64,000 nucleotides of DNA from Thalassotalea sp. HSM 43 (GCF_004752005.1 NZ_CP038493.1:1574302-1638301); one strand, 5' to 3'; counted from the stretch's first letter, positions 24,763 through 34,253 are shown. Notes: generated from the letters alone by a model not told the origin. Program-made: numbers and translations.

Positions 24763-25410
24763 ATGATTTCATTAACCGCCACTCAGGCGCGTATTATTGG
24801 TGTGATGTTGGAAAAAGAAACCACCACACCTGAGCAATACCCTCTGTCTTTAAATGCCTTAACCAATGGCTGTAATCAAAAAAGTAATCGCGAACCGGTG
24901 ATGTCGCTGTCAGAAAGTGACGTGCAACAAGGTATTGATGAGTTAGTGCAAATGAACCTGTTGATGGTGGATAGGAAATCATCAAGTCGGGTGCCTAAAT
25001 ACACGCATCGCTTTTGTAATACCGAATTTGGTGATTTGCAGTTTAGTGCACAGCAGCGCGGTATCATTTGTGTGATGTTACTGCGTGGCGCGCAAACACC
25101 AGGTGAACTGCGTACTCGTACCAATCGCTTGGCGGAATTTGCCGATGTTGCTGAAGTGGAAATGGCGCTGAATCAATTGCAAGATCATAACGGTAAGCAA
25201 TTGGTGCAAAAGCTAGAACGTGAACCTGGTAAACGTGAAAATCGCTGGGTAAACCTGTTTGTTGATCAAAGTGAGGCGATCACCAGCAGCAATGAGCAAA
25301 ACATTGCTGAGGCAATGCAACAAGAGGATGGCAGCTTACAACAACGCGTTGAGCAGTTGGAGCAAGAAGTCGCTGAGCTAAAACAACAAATTGCTGAGCT
25401 GTTGTCATAA
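24763..25410 (+). CDS. yceH: YceH family protein (DUF480)
   Basis: A 215-residue protein whose start (LTATQARIIGVMLEKETTTPEQYPLSLNAL) is diagnostic for YceH. Two winged-helix domains fill residues 1-170, including RGAQTPGELRTRT. A C-terminal coiled coil (about 185-215, QQRVEQLEQEVAELKQQIAEL) follows. Function unproven; the fold suggests nucleic-acid binding. Confidence 0.94.
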   Translation: MISLTATQARIIGVMLEKETTTPEQYPLSLNALTNGCNQKSNREPVMSLSESDVQQGIDELVQMNLLMVDRKSSSRVPKYTHRFCNTEFGDLQFSAQQRGIICVMLLRGAQTPGELRTRTNRLAEFADVAEVEMALNQLQDHNGKQLVQKLEREPGKRENRWVNLFVDQSEAITSSNEQNIAEAMQQEDGSLQQRVEQLEQEVAELKQQIAELLS

Positions 25411-25577
25411 TACCTTGTTGTCGTAATTAGCTTCGGTTATATCGCTGTACCCTTTCTCGACTAATGCCTTTCTAAACTAGTGCCGTTGTGATTCAGTGTT
25501 GCAACGGCGTCTGGTAATAAAATGTAAAGTTTCCTTTCTAGAAACATCAATAAAGTCATTTAAATTCATATAGATAT

Positions 25578-25604
25578 AAACACATCAATCAAATTGATGT
25601 GTTT
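25578..25604. promoter_or_regulatory. Perfect 12-bp inverted repeat upstream of an outer-membrane protein gene
   Basis: AAACACATCAAT and ATTGATGTGTTT around a 3-base loop, 87 bp before the next start codon and 168 bp after the yceH stop. It could be an operator or an AT-rich terminator; T content after it is modest. Confidence 0.5.
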
Positions 25605-25690
25605 ATGCTGTTGTATTTATTAGTCTTACTATTGGTGGCTCCTTACACTGTGCGGCATAAATCGTTTGTCACAGTTTTGGAGCCAACCAC

Positions 25691-26647
25691 ATGAAAAAGC
25701 TATTACTCACCGCCGCATTTGTCGCGTCGCTTGGGGTTATCGGCAATGCTATTGCCGATACGAATACAGGTGCTAATACAGGTGCTAATACAAGTGCTAA
25801 TACCGATGCCAATGCTAAAGCTAACCCCAAAGCTAATAGCAAGATAGTTGAGCAGCAAGGGCTAAGCGAAACTGAAGAGTTGGCCGAACTGTCAAAGAAA
25901 TTAAATAACCCGTTAGCGGATCTGTGGATGCTATGGGCTCAGCACGATATCACCTCGCTTGAAGATAAAGCGGGTAACAGCTACATCAGCCACAGCACCA
26001 AGTTTCAGCCGGTAATGTCGTTTGATTTTAGTAACGATTACAACTTTATATTACGTCCGGTATTTCAATTCCAAAGCATTGAAGTACCCGGCATGGATCG
26101 CGAAAGTGGTTTAGGTGATACCGCTGTGTTGGCAGCAATTGGTCCGAAAGCGCCGAAAAATGGCTGGACCATAGGTCTGGGTGTATCAGCCTTCTTGCCA
26201 ACCGCTGAAGAAACTTATTTATCAACCAATGGCGCCGACCAATTTGCCATTGGCCCAAGCTTGATTGCCATCAAGTTAGGTGAAAAGTACACCTATGGTG
26301 CGGTGGTTCAGCATTTTGAAGGTGTTGGTCAATCAGAAGCGGTGAACAGCAAAGGTGAAGAAGAAGATTTAAGTCTTACCGATATTCAATACATCTGGCG
26401 TGTAAGAATGTCATCAAAATTGCAAATCGGTATGGCGCCTAACATCACCATCGATTGGAACAAATCCGGTAGCGACAAATATACCGTACCTGTTGGTTTA
26501 GGTTTTGATTACATGACTCGCTTTGGTGATACGCCGGTGCGTCTGGCGGTTGAAGGTTACCGTTACGTGATGCAGGCCGATGAGTTTGGTCCTGAATGGG
26601 GTATTCGTTTTGTGGTGATCCCTGTGGTAAAAAACCCACTGTTATGA
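25691..26647 (+). CDS. Outer-membrane beta-barrel protein (neuromedin U-type annotation group)
   Basis: A 318-residue exported protein with a signal peptide (1-22, NAIADT), then a low-complexity linker of four-residue repeats (NTGA, NTGA, NTSA, NTDA, NAKA, NPKA; residues 25-48), a short helix (GLSETEELAELSKKLNNPLADLW) and about ten amphipathic strands ending with the hydrophobic C-terminal FVVIPVVKNPLL. Proteins of this kind are often labelled 'neuromedin U' or 'transporter' in marine bacteria; that name has no functional basis. Probably a barrel with unknown cargo. Convergent with a LysR gene. Confidence 0.75.
   Translation: MKKLLLTAAFVASLGVIGNAIADTNTGANTGANTSANTDANAKANPKANSKIVEQQGLSETEELAELSKKLNNPLADLWMLWAQHDITSLEDKAGNSYISHSTKFQPVMSFDFSNDYNFILRPVFQFQSIEVPGMDRESGLGDTAVLAAIGPKAPKNGWTIGLGVSAFLPTAEETYLSTNGADQFAIGPSLIAIKLGEKYTYGAVVQHFEGVGQSEAVNSKGEEEDLSLTDIQYIWRVRMSSKLQIGMAPNITIDWNKSGSDKYTVPVGLGFDYMTRFGDTPVRLAVEGYRYVMQADEFGPEWGIRFVVIPVVKNPLL
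25763..25834 (+). repeat. In-frame 12-bp tandem repeat inside the barrel protein gene
   Basis: Six 12-bp units of the type AATACAGGTGCT (25763, 25775, 25787, 25799, 25811, 25823 as starts); the first two are identical. It encodes the NTGA-type linker just behind the signal peptide. Confidence 0.88.
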
Positions 26648-26656
26648 TCGCGTGAT

Positions 26657-26692
26657 TAGTTGATTGAATAGTTGCTTAAATAGTTGCTTGAA
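26657..26692. repeat. 12-bp tandem repeat between the barrel gene and a LysR gene
   Basis: Three units of TAGTTGCTTGAA with 1-2 differences (26657, 26669, 26681 as starts), with degraded flanks on both sides. It fills the whole gap between two convergent stop codons. Confidence 0.8.
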
Positions 26693-26695
26693 TGA

Positions 26696-27652
26696 TTATG
26701 GGAGCGGCGCTTGTTTGAGTTGATCTAAAAAGCGCACGCTTTGTTCAATAACAAACTCACGAAACCAACGATGTTGGTATTCATATTCCCGCGATACATG
26801 CCAGGTCAAATACGTCGTTAACGGGTTACATGGGAACGGTGGTTGAAAGGCTTTTACCGGAAACACATCCGCCAGCAATAACACCAAGCTTTGTGGCAAA
26901 ATGGTGATCACATCTGTGGTGGCAATCAGCGACATAGCGGTGACTTCTGATGAGCCGTAATAAACAATATCCCGCTCTTTAAAGCCCCCAACCATCTCTT
27001 TAATAAACACCTGATTAAACACATCGAGATTAAACCCTGAGGTATACACCGCATGTTGCTCCTGTAAAAACTCCTGCATAGAAATTTCAGACTTATCGGC
27101 AAAGCGCGGGTGGTCTTTTCTGGCGACCACCAACATGGGATCAGACTCAACCAACTGACAATGAAAATCGGGGTTATCGACATGTTGGTAATTAAGGTGC
27201 AAATCGATGTCACGATTACGCATTAAATCTAATGGGTTTTGTTGGTAATCGGTGGTGACGGTCAACGTGCATTTCGGTGCTATCGCGGCGAGGCTGACCA
27301 GTAATTTAGGGGCAAACAATTGCTCGGCAAAGCTAAACACATTGAGTTTAAAGTTCACCTTAGAGCTTGCCGGATCAAATAGCTGTGTATTCGGTAAGGT
27401 ATTTTCAATGATATCTAAGGCGCCGTTAATTTCAGCGCCAAGTTGGCGTGCTTTCGCGGTCGCTTTGAGGGTGCGGCCATCGCGCACAAACAGCGGGTCA
27501 TCATATAAGGTTCTAAGACGTTGTAAGGCCATAGACACCGCCGGCTGTGACATATTCAGTTTTTTTGCCGTCGCGGTTAGGCTTGGCTCACTCAACAGTG
27601 CCGCCAAGATATTTAATAAGTTTAAGTCAATGCGCCTGAGGTTGTTCGCCAT
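26696..27652 (-). CDS. LysR family transcriptional regulator
   Basis: A 318-residue regulator with the winged helix-turn-helix at residues 6-64 (LNLLNILAALLSEPSLTATA, SQPAVSMALQRLR) and a LysR effector domain. The N-terminal sequence and the target-like effector region put it near the NodD/LeuO-type group (RRIDLNLL start). Its promoter faces the terminator of the GH16 gene, so there is no obvious divergent target; it may act at a distance or on the convergent barrel gene. Confidence 0.92.
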   Translation of the reverse strand: MANNLRRIDLNLLNILAALLSEPSLTATAKKLNMSQPAVSMALQRLRTLYDDPLFVRDGRTLKATAKARQLGAEINGALDIIENTLPNTQLFDPASSKVNFKLNVFSFAEQLFAPKLLVSLAAIAPKCTLTVTTDYQQNPLDLMRNRDIDLHLNYQHVDNPDFHCQLVESDPMLVVARKDHPRFADKSEISMQEFLQEQHAVYTSGFNLDVFNQVFIKEMVGGFKERDIVYYGSSEVTAMSLIATTDVITILPQSLVLLLADVFPVKAFQPPFPCNPLTTYLTWHVSREYEYQHRWFREFVIEQSVRFLDQLKQAPLP

Positions 27653-27751
27653 AACACCATAAGTTATTGATTCGCCAAATTGTTATCTAAAGTATTGTCA
27701 TGATTGTAAATTCTAGCAATTAGCAAATGCAGAAAAGTAATTTTTAAGCAT

Positions 27752-27779
27752 AAAAAAGCCCGATCAAACCGGGCTTTTT
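27752..27779 (-). terminator. Terminator of the GH16 gene, possibly bidirectional
   Basis: AAAAAAGCCCG pairs with CGGGCTTTTT; T runs on both strands. It lies 19 bp past the GH16 stop codon on the minus strand. Confidence 0.87.
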
Positions 27780-27797
27780 GTTACACGTGATATGTGA

Positions 27798-29915
27798 TTA
27801 CGGACACATATCTGAGCTTTGTGCGCTGTCTAATGGCAATGTTGAAGCCACATCTGATACACAGAAGTTGACGCTTACACCACCAGATAACGAACTTGAT
27901 GTTTGCAGAACCGCTACACCAGAGGCGTCGGTAACAGCACTTGCTGATTCATTCCAAGAGCCACTAAAGTTACCGGTAACCGTTGCACCAGCCACGGCAT
28001 TACCTAAATTATCAACAACCGTGACCGTCGCAGAGCCAAACTTCTTACCACGACCCGCACCAATGGTGCCGGTAACGACTGCAGCCACTTGTACATTGGT
28101 TGCTTCTGCAGAGCCTTGCGTTACAGTAACCTGTTGAGCATCGCTGTCGGTTGCTGCGTCATCATCGGTTACCGTTAATGTCACCGTATACGTACCATCA
28201 CTGGCAAAACTATGATTGACGCTAGCGCCAGATGCGGAATTACCGTCGCCAAAATCCCAGTCATAAGCCGTGATTGAACCATCACTGTCACTACTAGCAC
28301 TGGCATCAAAGCTGCAGCTCAACTCTGAACAATTTACCGTAAAGGATGCGACCGGTGGGTTATTTTGCGGAGTGCCTGTACCCTCACCTAAGATTTCAAT
28401 ATTATCGATAACATACACATCCGAGGTAAAGTTACCTGGATCTGTCATAAGTAACAGCGAGTCGACTGACGAATCTGCCGTCGCACCGTCGATACGATCT
28501 ACCATTTGAAATCTTAATGTTTGTAGGCCATTAGCGTGCTCTATAAATGCGTTGTAACCGCTATGACGACCACTTGGGTAGTTGTCTGGGGTGGCCACAG
28601 TACGATCTTCCAGTTGGATTAATATTTCTTTGCCAACCAAAGCTGGATCGTTATTGTTTACTTGTAGTTGAAACGCCTTATCGCCCAACACAAATGCACC
28701 GGCATCGCTGATAGCCGATGTCGAATATAAGATAACGTCCCATTGTGCTGCTGCACTTCGAGTATAAGTCAGTGCACCTGACGTCGCGTCATAGGTACCG
28801 TCACTGCCGCTATAGGTCATATTGCTGGTGCCATCAAAATCTTCTAAAACCAATTCGCTAGATAATTGTTTACCGACGTAGATATTAGTCGATACTTCAC
28901 AACCACCCGACGTCGCGGTTAGCACTTGCGTTGTATTTGCACTGGCAGTGTCCCATTGCACCTCAATTTGATTTCCTGAACCACTGATCGTACCGCCGGT
29001 CACCGACCAGCTGGTGCTGGCGCCAGGGTTAATAACGCTGTAGGTTTCACTTGAACCTGGTTGTGGTAAGTGATTACCGGCAAGGTTTGGCTGTTTACCA
29101 GCGAATACACGCACGTAATCAACTTGCAATTGTTGCGGTAATACAGAGTCATCAACCTCACCACCCCATGAGCCGCCAACGGCTAAGTTAAGTAAGATAT
29201 GAAAATCATTGCTGCCATCAAATGGCCAGTTTTCAGGTGCTACATCCGCAGGTGTTTTGGTCGAATACAGCAAATTATCGACATACCAACGAATTTCATT
29301 AGCGTCCCACTCAATGGCATAGGTATGAAAATCATCAGACCATTTACCAGGTTGCTTCATAATGCCATTGCCCTGATGCGCGTTGTCAGGCCAAGGTTGA
29401 CCATAATGGATTGTGCCATAAGCAAAATTTGCACTTTGACCGACAGATTCAAATATGTCTATCTCGCCACTCATTGGCCAGCCTTCAGCGGGATCGGTCG
29501 GTAGCATCCAAAATGCCGGCCACATACCTTGGCCATCAGGAAACTTAAATCTGGCTTCAAAACGACCAAATGCCCATTCACCACTACCGGCCATATTTGC
29601 GGTACGAATGCGTGCAGAGGTATATTGCGAACCTCTAATGCGCTCTTTTCGAGCTTCGATTGTCATTACGCCATTTTCAAGAGTAATGTTCTCAGCTTGA
29701 TAACTTTGTAGTTCGCCATTACCCCAATCACAGATACCATAACTACAACCATCGCCAAGCATAATATCCCAAGCGTTAGTATCCAGACTTGCTTGGTCAA
29801 AGTTATCTTCCCAAACAATATCCTGGCACTGTTGTGCTGACACACTCGCAGCCCCAGTGGATAAGCCAACCAATAAGCAGGCTTTAGCAAAATCATTCAT
29901 TGTTATTTTTTTCAT
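27798..29915 (-). CDS. Secreted GH16 endo-beta-glucanase (laminarinase-type) with PKD and Ig-like domains
   Basis: A 705-residue exported enzyme: signal peptide (1-27), GH16 domain (about 30-272) with nucleophile E151, D153 and acid/base E156 in GEIDIFE, a PKD-like Ig segment (about 285-345), a beta-sandwich with carbohydrate-binding character (about 348-510), a PKD domain (519-598, with YDWDFGDG) and a C-terminal Ig-like domain with two cysteines (605-705). ExDxxE with the M/W-rich WPAFWMLP strand fits laminarinases and related beta-1,3-glucanases. AAGAGA precedes the ATG. The divergent AraC gene is a plausible regulator. It would degrade algal or fungal beta-glucan outside the cell. Confidence 0.92.
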   Translation of the reverse strand: MKKITMNDFAKACLLVGLSTGAASVSAQQCQDIVWEDNFDQASLDTNAWDIMLGDGCSYGICDWGNGELQSYQAENITLENGVMTIEARKERIRGSQYTSARIRTANMAGSGEWAFGRFEARFKFPDGQGMWPAFWMLPTDPAEGWPMSGEIDIFESVGQSANFAYGTIHYGQPWPDNAHQGNGIMKQPGKWSDDFHTYAIEWDANEIRWYVDNLLYSTKTPADVAPENWPFDGSNDFHILLNLAVGGSWGGEVDDSVLPQQLQVDYVRVFAGKQPNLAGNHLPQPGSSETYSVINPGASTSWSVTGGTISGSGNQIEVQWDTASANTTQVLTATSGGCEVSTNIYVGKQLSSELVLEDFDGTSNMTYSGSDGTYDATSGALTYTRSAAAQWDVILYSTSAISDAGAFVLGDKAFQLQVNNNDPALVGKEILIQLEDRTVATPDNYPSGRHSGYNAFIEHANGLQTLRFQMVDRIDGATADSSVDSLLLMTDPGNFTSDVYVIDNIEILGEGTGTPQNNPPVASFTVNCSELSCSFDASASSDSDGSITAYDWDFGDGNSASGASVNHSFASDGTYTVTLTVTDDDAATDSDAQQVTVTQGSAEATNVQVAAVVTGTIGAGRGKKFGSATVTVVDNLGNAVAGATVTGNFSGSWNESASAVTDASGVAVLQTSSSLSGGVSVNFCVSDVASTLPLDSAQSSDMCP

Positions 29916-30299
29916 GTTATATCTCTTGCTGTTATTTTAGTTTTAGAACTTTTGGTTCTTATTCCTTGATGAAATTGTTTATTTTCAGCCCCATATAATC
30001 GTTCGCTAACAACGATTCGATTATTCTGAAAACCTGCGCATACTCCTTTGCACCTTTCAACGTAGCGAGAGACAGAGCAATTGTCGTCTAAATACGAGGT
30101 CATTTACTCGACATTGCATTTTAGAGGTATGGATAACGACTACACCAACCGAACAAACACCATTAAGACCATGATATTTATAGATAATTAAATTTACTGG
30201 CATGACAACTTAAGTTACGTTAGCATCAAAACATACCAATTATTTTCAGCGCTAGATAACGCACATTAATAGTATAAATAATAAGAAAACAGCTACCCT
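29916..30299. promoter_or_regulatory. Divergent intergenic region between the GH16 and AraC genes (384 bp)
   Basis: No convincing gene. A 63-codon frame on the minus strand (29912-30103) has no ribosome site and no protein-like composition. The region is AT-rich, should hold both promoters and probably the AraC binding sites. I see a small hairpin AGAAC...GTTCT at about 29945-29960 and no strong direct repeat of the AraC operator type. Confidence 0.5.
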
Positions 30300-31463
30300 A
30301 TGAATGTTATTGTTTTTAATTTACACGACATATCACTGATCATAACCATCATATTGTGCTTGAGCATTGCGCTGTCTTTGACTCTATCGGCCAGTAAAAA
30401 ACCACTGCATATTTACCTTCTCTGCGCGTTTATTTTTTGCCACGTGCTGATTGCTGCCCATGAACTTAGCTATTATGGACAGCAGTTTCGCTATGAAATC
30501 ATCGAATTATCACCAAACCTATTTTTTATCGGCAGTTTAGGTTATTGCCTCGACGCTGTTTTACTGTATTTGTGTTTTAAATCACTAAGCAATGAAGGCT
30601 TTAAACTACAAGCCAAACATATGCTCCACTTTGGCTTATTTATCGCCTTTATGGTCTATCTTTTTGTGGTTTATTATTCTCAAGACTACTTCCTTAAACA
30701 CACTTTAATACGTACCTGGCGTCTTACCGAGTCTTGGCATTATGTTAGCTTTGAGTCGGTCATCAAGATTGTTCGTTTAGGCTATGGAATTGCTTGTCTC
30801 AAGCTGCTTTTACAGCAAGATTTTTCGACACCGATAAGGTTTTCTAACAAGTGGTTAATGACATTAGCAGCAGGCTTTATCACCATTGTGGCAATTGAAG
30901 CGGTGTTGAGCGGATTTAAAGTATTTGATTTATTTATTCGAATTGATCGTGAAGTGTTTAGCTTGATAGGTGTGAGCAGCTATTATCTGACCATGATATT
31001 GACCATAGCGTTGCTGGTGATGTCGCTTTTTGACATCGTCACAAGAACCTCAACCATTTTTGATAGCAAACAGGGTGATAACGATAACAGCGCTTTTAAA
31101 CCCGATTACATTAATCGCATAGAATCATTAATGCGCAGCAATAAGCCCTATTTAAACTCAGATATATCAATTGAATCATTGGCAGAGCAACTGCAGATGT
31201 CGAGCAAAGAGCTATCGATGACAGTTAATCGTCATTTTCAGCTTAATTTTTACGAATTTATCAATATGTATCGCATTGAAGAAGCGAAAAACATTCTTAT
31301 TACACACCCCGATACCGCTATAACAGAAGTCATTTACCAAGTTGGTTTTAACAGTAAATCGGTTTTTAACACCGCGTTTAAAAAATCCGTTGGTATGACG
31401 CCGTCTCGATATAGAAAAAGCCATTTAAATAACAGACAAAGCAACTGCACTCTAGAAGCCTAG
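30300..31463 (+). CDS. Membrane-anchored AraC family transcriptional regulator
   Basis: A 387-residue protein with about seven hydrophobic helices in residues 1-250 and a C-terminal AraC domain (about 275-380: two helix-turn-helix units, DISIESLAEQLQMSSKELS and AITEVIYQVGFNSKSVFNTAFKKSVGMTPSRYR). Such 7TM-AraC hybrids probably sense a signal in or near the membrane. It is divergent from the GH16 glucanase, which suggests control by a sugar or cell-surface cue; that is inference. No periplasmic sensor domain is seen. Confidence 0.88.
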   Translation: MNVIVFNLHDISLIITIILCLSIALSLTLSASKKPLHIYLLCAFIFCHVLIAAHELSYYGQQFRYEIIELSPNLFFIGSLGYCLDAVLLYLCFKSLSNEGFKLQAKHMLHFGLFIAFMVYLFVVYYSQDYFLKHTLIRTWRLTESWHYVSFESVIKIVRLGYGIACLKLLLQQDFSTPIRFSNKWLMTLAAGFITIVAIEAVLSGFKVFDLFIRIDREVFSLIGVSSYYLTMILTIALLVMSLFDIVTRTSTIFDSKQGDNDNSAFKPDYINRIESLMRSNKPYLNSDISIESLAEQLQMSSKELSMTVNRHFQLNFYEFINMYRIEEAKNILITHPDTAITEVIYQVGFNSKSVFNTAFKKSVGMTPSRYRKSHLNNRQSNCTLEA

Positions 31464-31465
31464 GG

Positions 31466-32197
31466 TTATATATGATTAAACCAAGTAAGAATCACGGGGA
31501 GAAATATGGCCGTTGCACAGGCGGTAAGCGCCATCGCTAAACCAGAAAATGCGCCCATGGTATTGCTAACCTGAAACGCCCTTGCGGTGCCTATACCGTG
31601 TGAGGTTAAGCCCATGGCTATGCCTTTGATGCTGTCATCTTTGATGCCCATTAACGAAAACACTTTGGTACCAAAGATAGCGCCAATAACCCCTGTTGCT
31701 GTTGCCAGGCCTGCGGTTAATGAGACAATGCCACCAATATTCTCTGATATGCCCATCGCCACCGGCGTGGTGGTTGATTTAGGGGCAATAGAGATTTGCG
31801 TTAACAAACTGCCACCGAGCCAATCCACAAGGTAAATCGCACTGAAGGCACCAATAAATATCGAACAAAACAAGGTTATGGTAATTGGTATCATCAGCTT
31901 CTTAATACGATGCAGTTGCTGATACAAGGGAATGGCTAAAGCGACCACCGCGGGCCCCAATAAAAAGTGCACTAACTTACCGCCGTTAAAATAATCCTCA
32001 TAAGAAATGCCAGTAAGCAATAAAATAGTGACAATAATGATGACCGATATGATGACCGGATTAAGTAGCGGGTTGCCGCCACAACGTTTAAATAACGCCA
32101 TGGCACCGGCATAGGCAAATAAGGTGATCAATAAGCCGGTAAGCGGTGAGGTATGAATTAACGTTGTGATGGCATCGAGTTTGTCGGTACTAATCAT
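31466..32197 (-). CDS. lrgB: LrgB/CidB family membrane protein
   Basis: A 243-residue protein with six to eight hydrophobic segments. The family signature ISIAPKSTTTPVAMGISENIGG (about residues 140-160) and GLTSHGIGTARAFQ are present. LrgB acts with LrgA; the pair is tied to murein hydrolase control, pyruvate transport and, in plants, glycolate export. Its start overlaps the lrgA stop by 8 bases, so they are cotranslated. Its stop lies 2 bp from the end of the convergent AraC gene. Confidence 0.92.
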   Translation of the reverse strand: MISTDKLDAITTLIHTSPLTGLLITLFAYAGAMALFKRCGGNPLLNPVIISVIIIVTILLLTGISYEDYFNGGKLVHFLLGPAVVALAIPLYQQLHRIKKLMIPITITLFCSIFIGAFSAIYLVDWLGGSLLTQISIAPKSTTTPVAMGISENIGGIVSLTAGLATATGVIGAIFGTKVFSLMGIKDDSIKGIAMGLTSHGIGTARAFQVSNTMGAFSGLAMALTACATAIFLPVILTWFNHI

Positions 32198-32555
32198 CGA
32201 TGGCCTCCGGCGTAAATAGTTTCGCTAAAACATGCATGATCAGCGCACAACTAAACAGCATAATTAGGGTGCCGGCAACTAACCCAACGCTTATTGCCAA
32301 CCACTCTTGCGCCAAAAGTTTGTAATGGGTCATTAAGCCCACGCCAGCGGGGATAAACATCAACGATAGATGACCCAGTAAATGGCTCGACGAGGTGTTG
32401 AGTGATTCGCCAACTCGGCCACGCACAATCAAGGTCGCCAATAACAATAACAAGCCTATTACCGGGCCGGATACGGATAATTCCAACAAGATGACCAGGA
32501 TCTCGCCCAGTAACTGATACGCCAATAAAATGGCAAAGCCCAATACAAACTTCAT
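32190..32555 (-). CDS. lrgA: CidA/LrgA family holin-like protein
   Basis: A 121-residue protein with four hydrophobic helices and the family pattern (YQLLGEILVILLELSVSGPVIGLLLL; LMFIPAGVGLMTHYKLL). Together with LrgB it forms a two-gene operon. It is holin-like in topology; its molecular role is debated and substrate transport is an alternative. Confidence 0.92.
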   Translation of the reverse strand: MKFVLGFAILLAYQLLGEILVILLELSVSGPVIGLLLLLATLIVRGRVGESLNTSSSHLLGHLSLMFIPAGVGLMTHYKLLAQEWLAISVGLVAGTLIMLFSCALIMHVLAKLFTPEAIDD

Positions 32556-32819
32556 GTAACTCGCTTAATCGTTAGTTTTTTATTCAACATAACCTAGTCT
32601 TAAACGGCTCGCCTGACTGTTGACCTGACTGCCATAGACAGCGGCACAGGTTATGTTGCGTGGTTGATAAATAGCAGAGTAAATATATCAGTTATGACGG
32701 CGAGAACAAACAACACCAGCAGCAATTGCGCTTTTAAATGTCAGCATTGATTAAGCTTGCAAATGCTACTGGTATGGACGTTTGTGTGCCTAGTTGAGCG
32801 TTTTTTAAGGCTTAGCGTC

Positions 32820-33077
32820 TTATAAGTTATCGATTTGACGCTTTAGATCATACTGGCTGTCGGTCACTAGCTTTTCTAATACCGCCACACGCTGTTTTAA
32901 TGAGGCGATTTCATCATCTTTGGCCGATTGTTGTTTTGTTGTATCGGTAAAAAGTGAACCTAAGTCAAAGTCACTGCTATTTACCGACATCATGTTGGTG
33001 CCGTATTTTTTATCGCACAAGTAACCAATGCCCATGGCTAATAAAATAAGGCTAAATAAACCAATAAATTCTAACAT
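32820..33077 (-). CDS. Small single-span membrane protein with coiled coil
   Basis: An 85-residue protein with one N-terminal helix (LEFIGLFSLILLAMGIGYLC) and a C-terminal coiled coil (about 55-85, DEIASLKQRVAVLEKLV). AGAGGAA lies 5 bp before the ATG, which argues that it is real. Size and layout recall PspB, but the sequence is not clearly PspB and no phage-shock genes are near. Function unknown. Confidence 0.7.
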   Translation of the reverse strand: MLEFIGLFSLILLAMGIGYLCDKKYGTNMMSVNSSDFDLGSLFTDTTKQQSAKDDEIASLKQRVAVLEKLVTDSQYDLKRQIDNL

Positions 33078-33244
33078 TTTCTGTTCCTCTTTTTAGCTGA
33101 TTACTTGTTATAGTCATGGCCTCCGTCGATTTATTACAAAAAGGCGTAAATAAGCTTAAAAAAATCCTCGCTCGGTTCGGCAGATTGAAAAAATTTCTAC
33201 TATATTCAGAGATGTAATAATAAAAACTTAATTAGGTTTTAACT

Positions 33245-34117
33245 ATGGATGCTATAGAAGATTCCGAGCTTCTCGAACATATAAACGTAGAATCACTGCA
33301 AGAACACATCAGTACCTTTATCGATTTATTCATTATGCTGGCAAGCAAAATTGTTATTGCCGTTGTTGTTCTGTGGATATCGCTATGGATGGTCAAACGC
33401 CTGATTGGTATGGTTGACGCCTCAATGAGCAAGCGTAACGTTGAAGTTACCTTGCACAAGTTCTTATTAAATATTCTAAGCCTTGGTTTAAAGGCGATTG
33501 CCATAATCATTTTCGCCTCAATGTTAGGTGTCGAAACCGCATCGCTTGTCGCCCTATTAGGTGCCGCGGGTTTAGCGGTTGGTTTGGCATTGCAAGGCAG
33601 TTTGGCCAATTTCGCTGGTGGTATCATTATTTTATTCTTCCGCCCATTTAAAGCCGGTGATGTGATTGAAGCACAAGGCTTTATTGGTCGCATTGAAGAA
33701 ATTCAAATCTTTAATACCATTTTGGTGACCTTTGATAACCGCAAAATCTTTATTCCTAATGGCTTGTTATCTAATGGCTGTTTGGTTAATGACTTTGCCA
33801 TGCGCACTCGCCGTGTGGATATGAAATTTGGCGTTAGCTACAACGACTCAATAGCCCATGTACGCGAAGTTGTGCAAAAGGTACTGACTGCCGAAGAGCG
33901 CATCTTAAAAAGCCCAGCGCCTGATATTTTTGTTGGTGAACACGGCGCCGACTCAGTTAACTTTTTTGTTCGTCCATGGTGTCGTTCCGAAGATTACTGG
34001 GAAGTGTATTTTGCCGTACATGAACAGCTCAAACTTGCCTTTGACAATGAAGGCATCAGCATTCCGTTCCCACAACGCGATGTGCATTTTTACCCTGCCG
34101 AAAAGGCCAGCGATTGA
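33245..34117 (+). CDS. mscS: MscS family mechanosensitive ion channel (small conductance)
   Basis: A 290-residue protein close in length and layout to E. coli MscS (286): three helices, then the Gly/Ala-rich pore helix LLGAAGLAVGLALQGSLANFAGG (about residues 98-120), the beta domain (FKAGDVIEAQGFIGRIEEIQ) and the alpha/beta vestibule. It protects the cell from hypo-osmotic rupture. It is the second MscS homologue in the window; the other at 13.4 kb is larger and diverged. No clear partner genes. Confidence 0.95.
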   Translation: MDAIEDSELLEHINVESLQEHISTFIDLFIMLASKIVIAVVVLWISLWMVKRLIGMVDASMSKRNVEVTLHKFLLNILSLGLKAIAIIIFASMLGVETASLVALLGAAGLAVGLALQGSLANFAGGIIILFFRPFKAGDVIEAQGFIGRIEEIQIFNTILVTFDNRKIFIPNGLLSNGCLVNDFAMRTRRVDMKFGVSYNDSIAHVREVVQKVLTAEERILKSPAPDIFVGEHGADSVNFFVRPWCRSEDYWEVYFAVHEQLKLAFDNEGISIPFPQRDVHFYPAEKASD

Positions 34118-34253
34118 ATTCATCTGACGTAAAATAGCCATGGATGGCAAATTCAATCTAGTGACAATGACAGCAGCGCAACGGTTCCTTTGCTAGCCAA
34201 TACAAGCTATATTGCTTACAAACGTTAAACCCTAGCTGTGACAACCACATACC

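Noticed and set aside
29912-30103. 63-codon frame overlapping the GH16 start
   Set aside because: No ribosome site, lies in a divergent promoter region and overlaps the 5' end of the GH16 gene.
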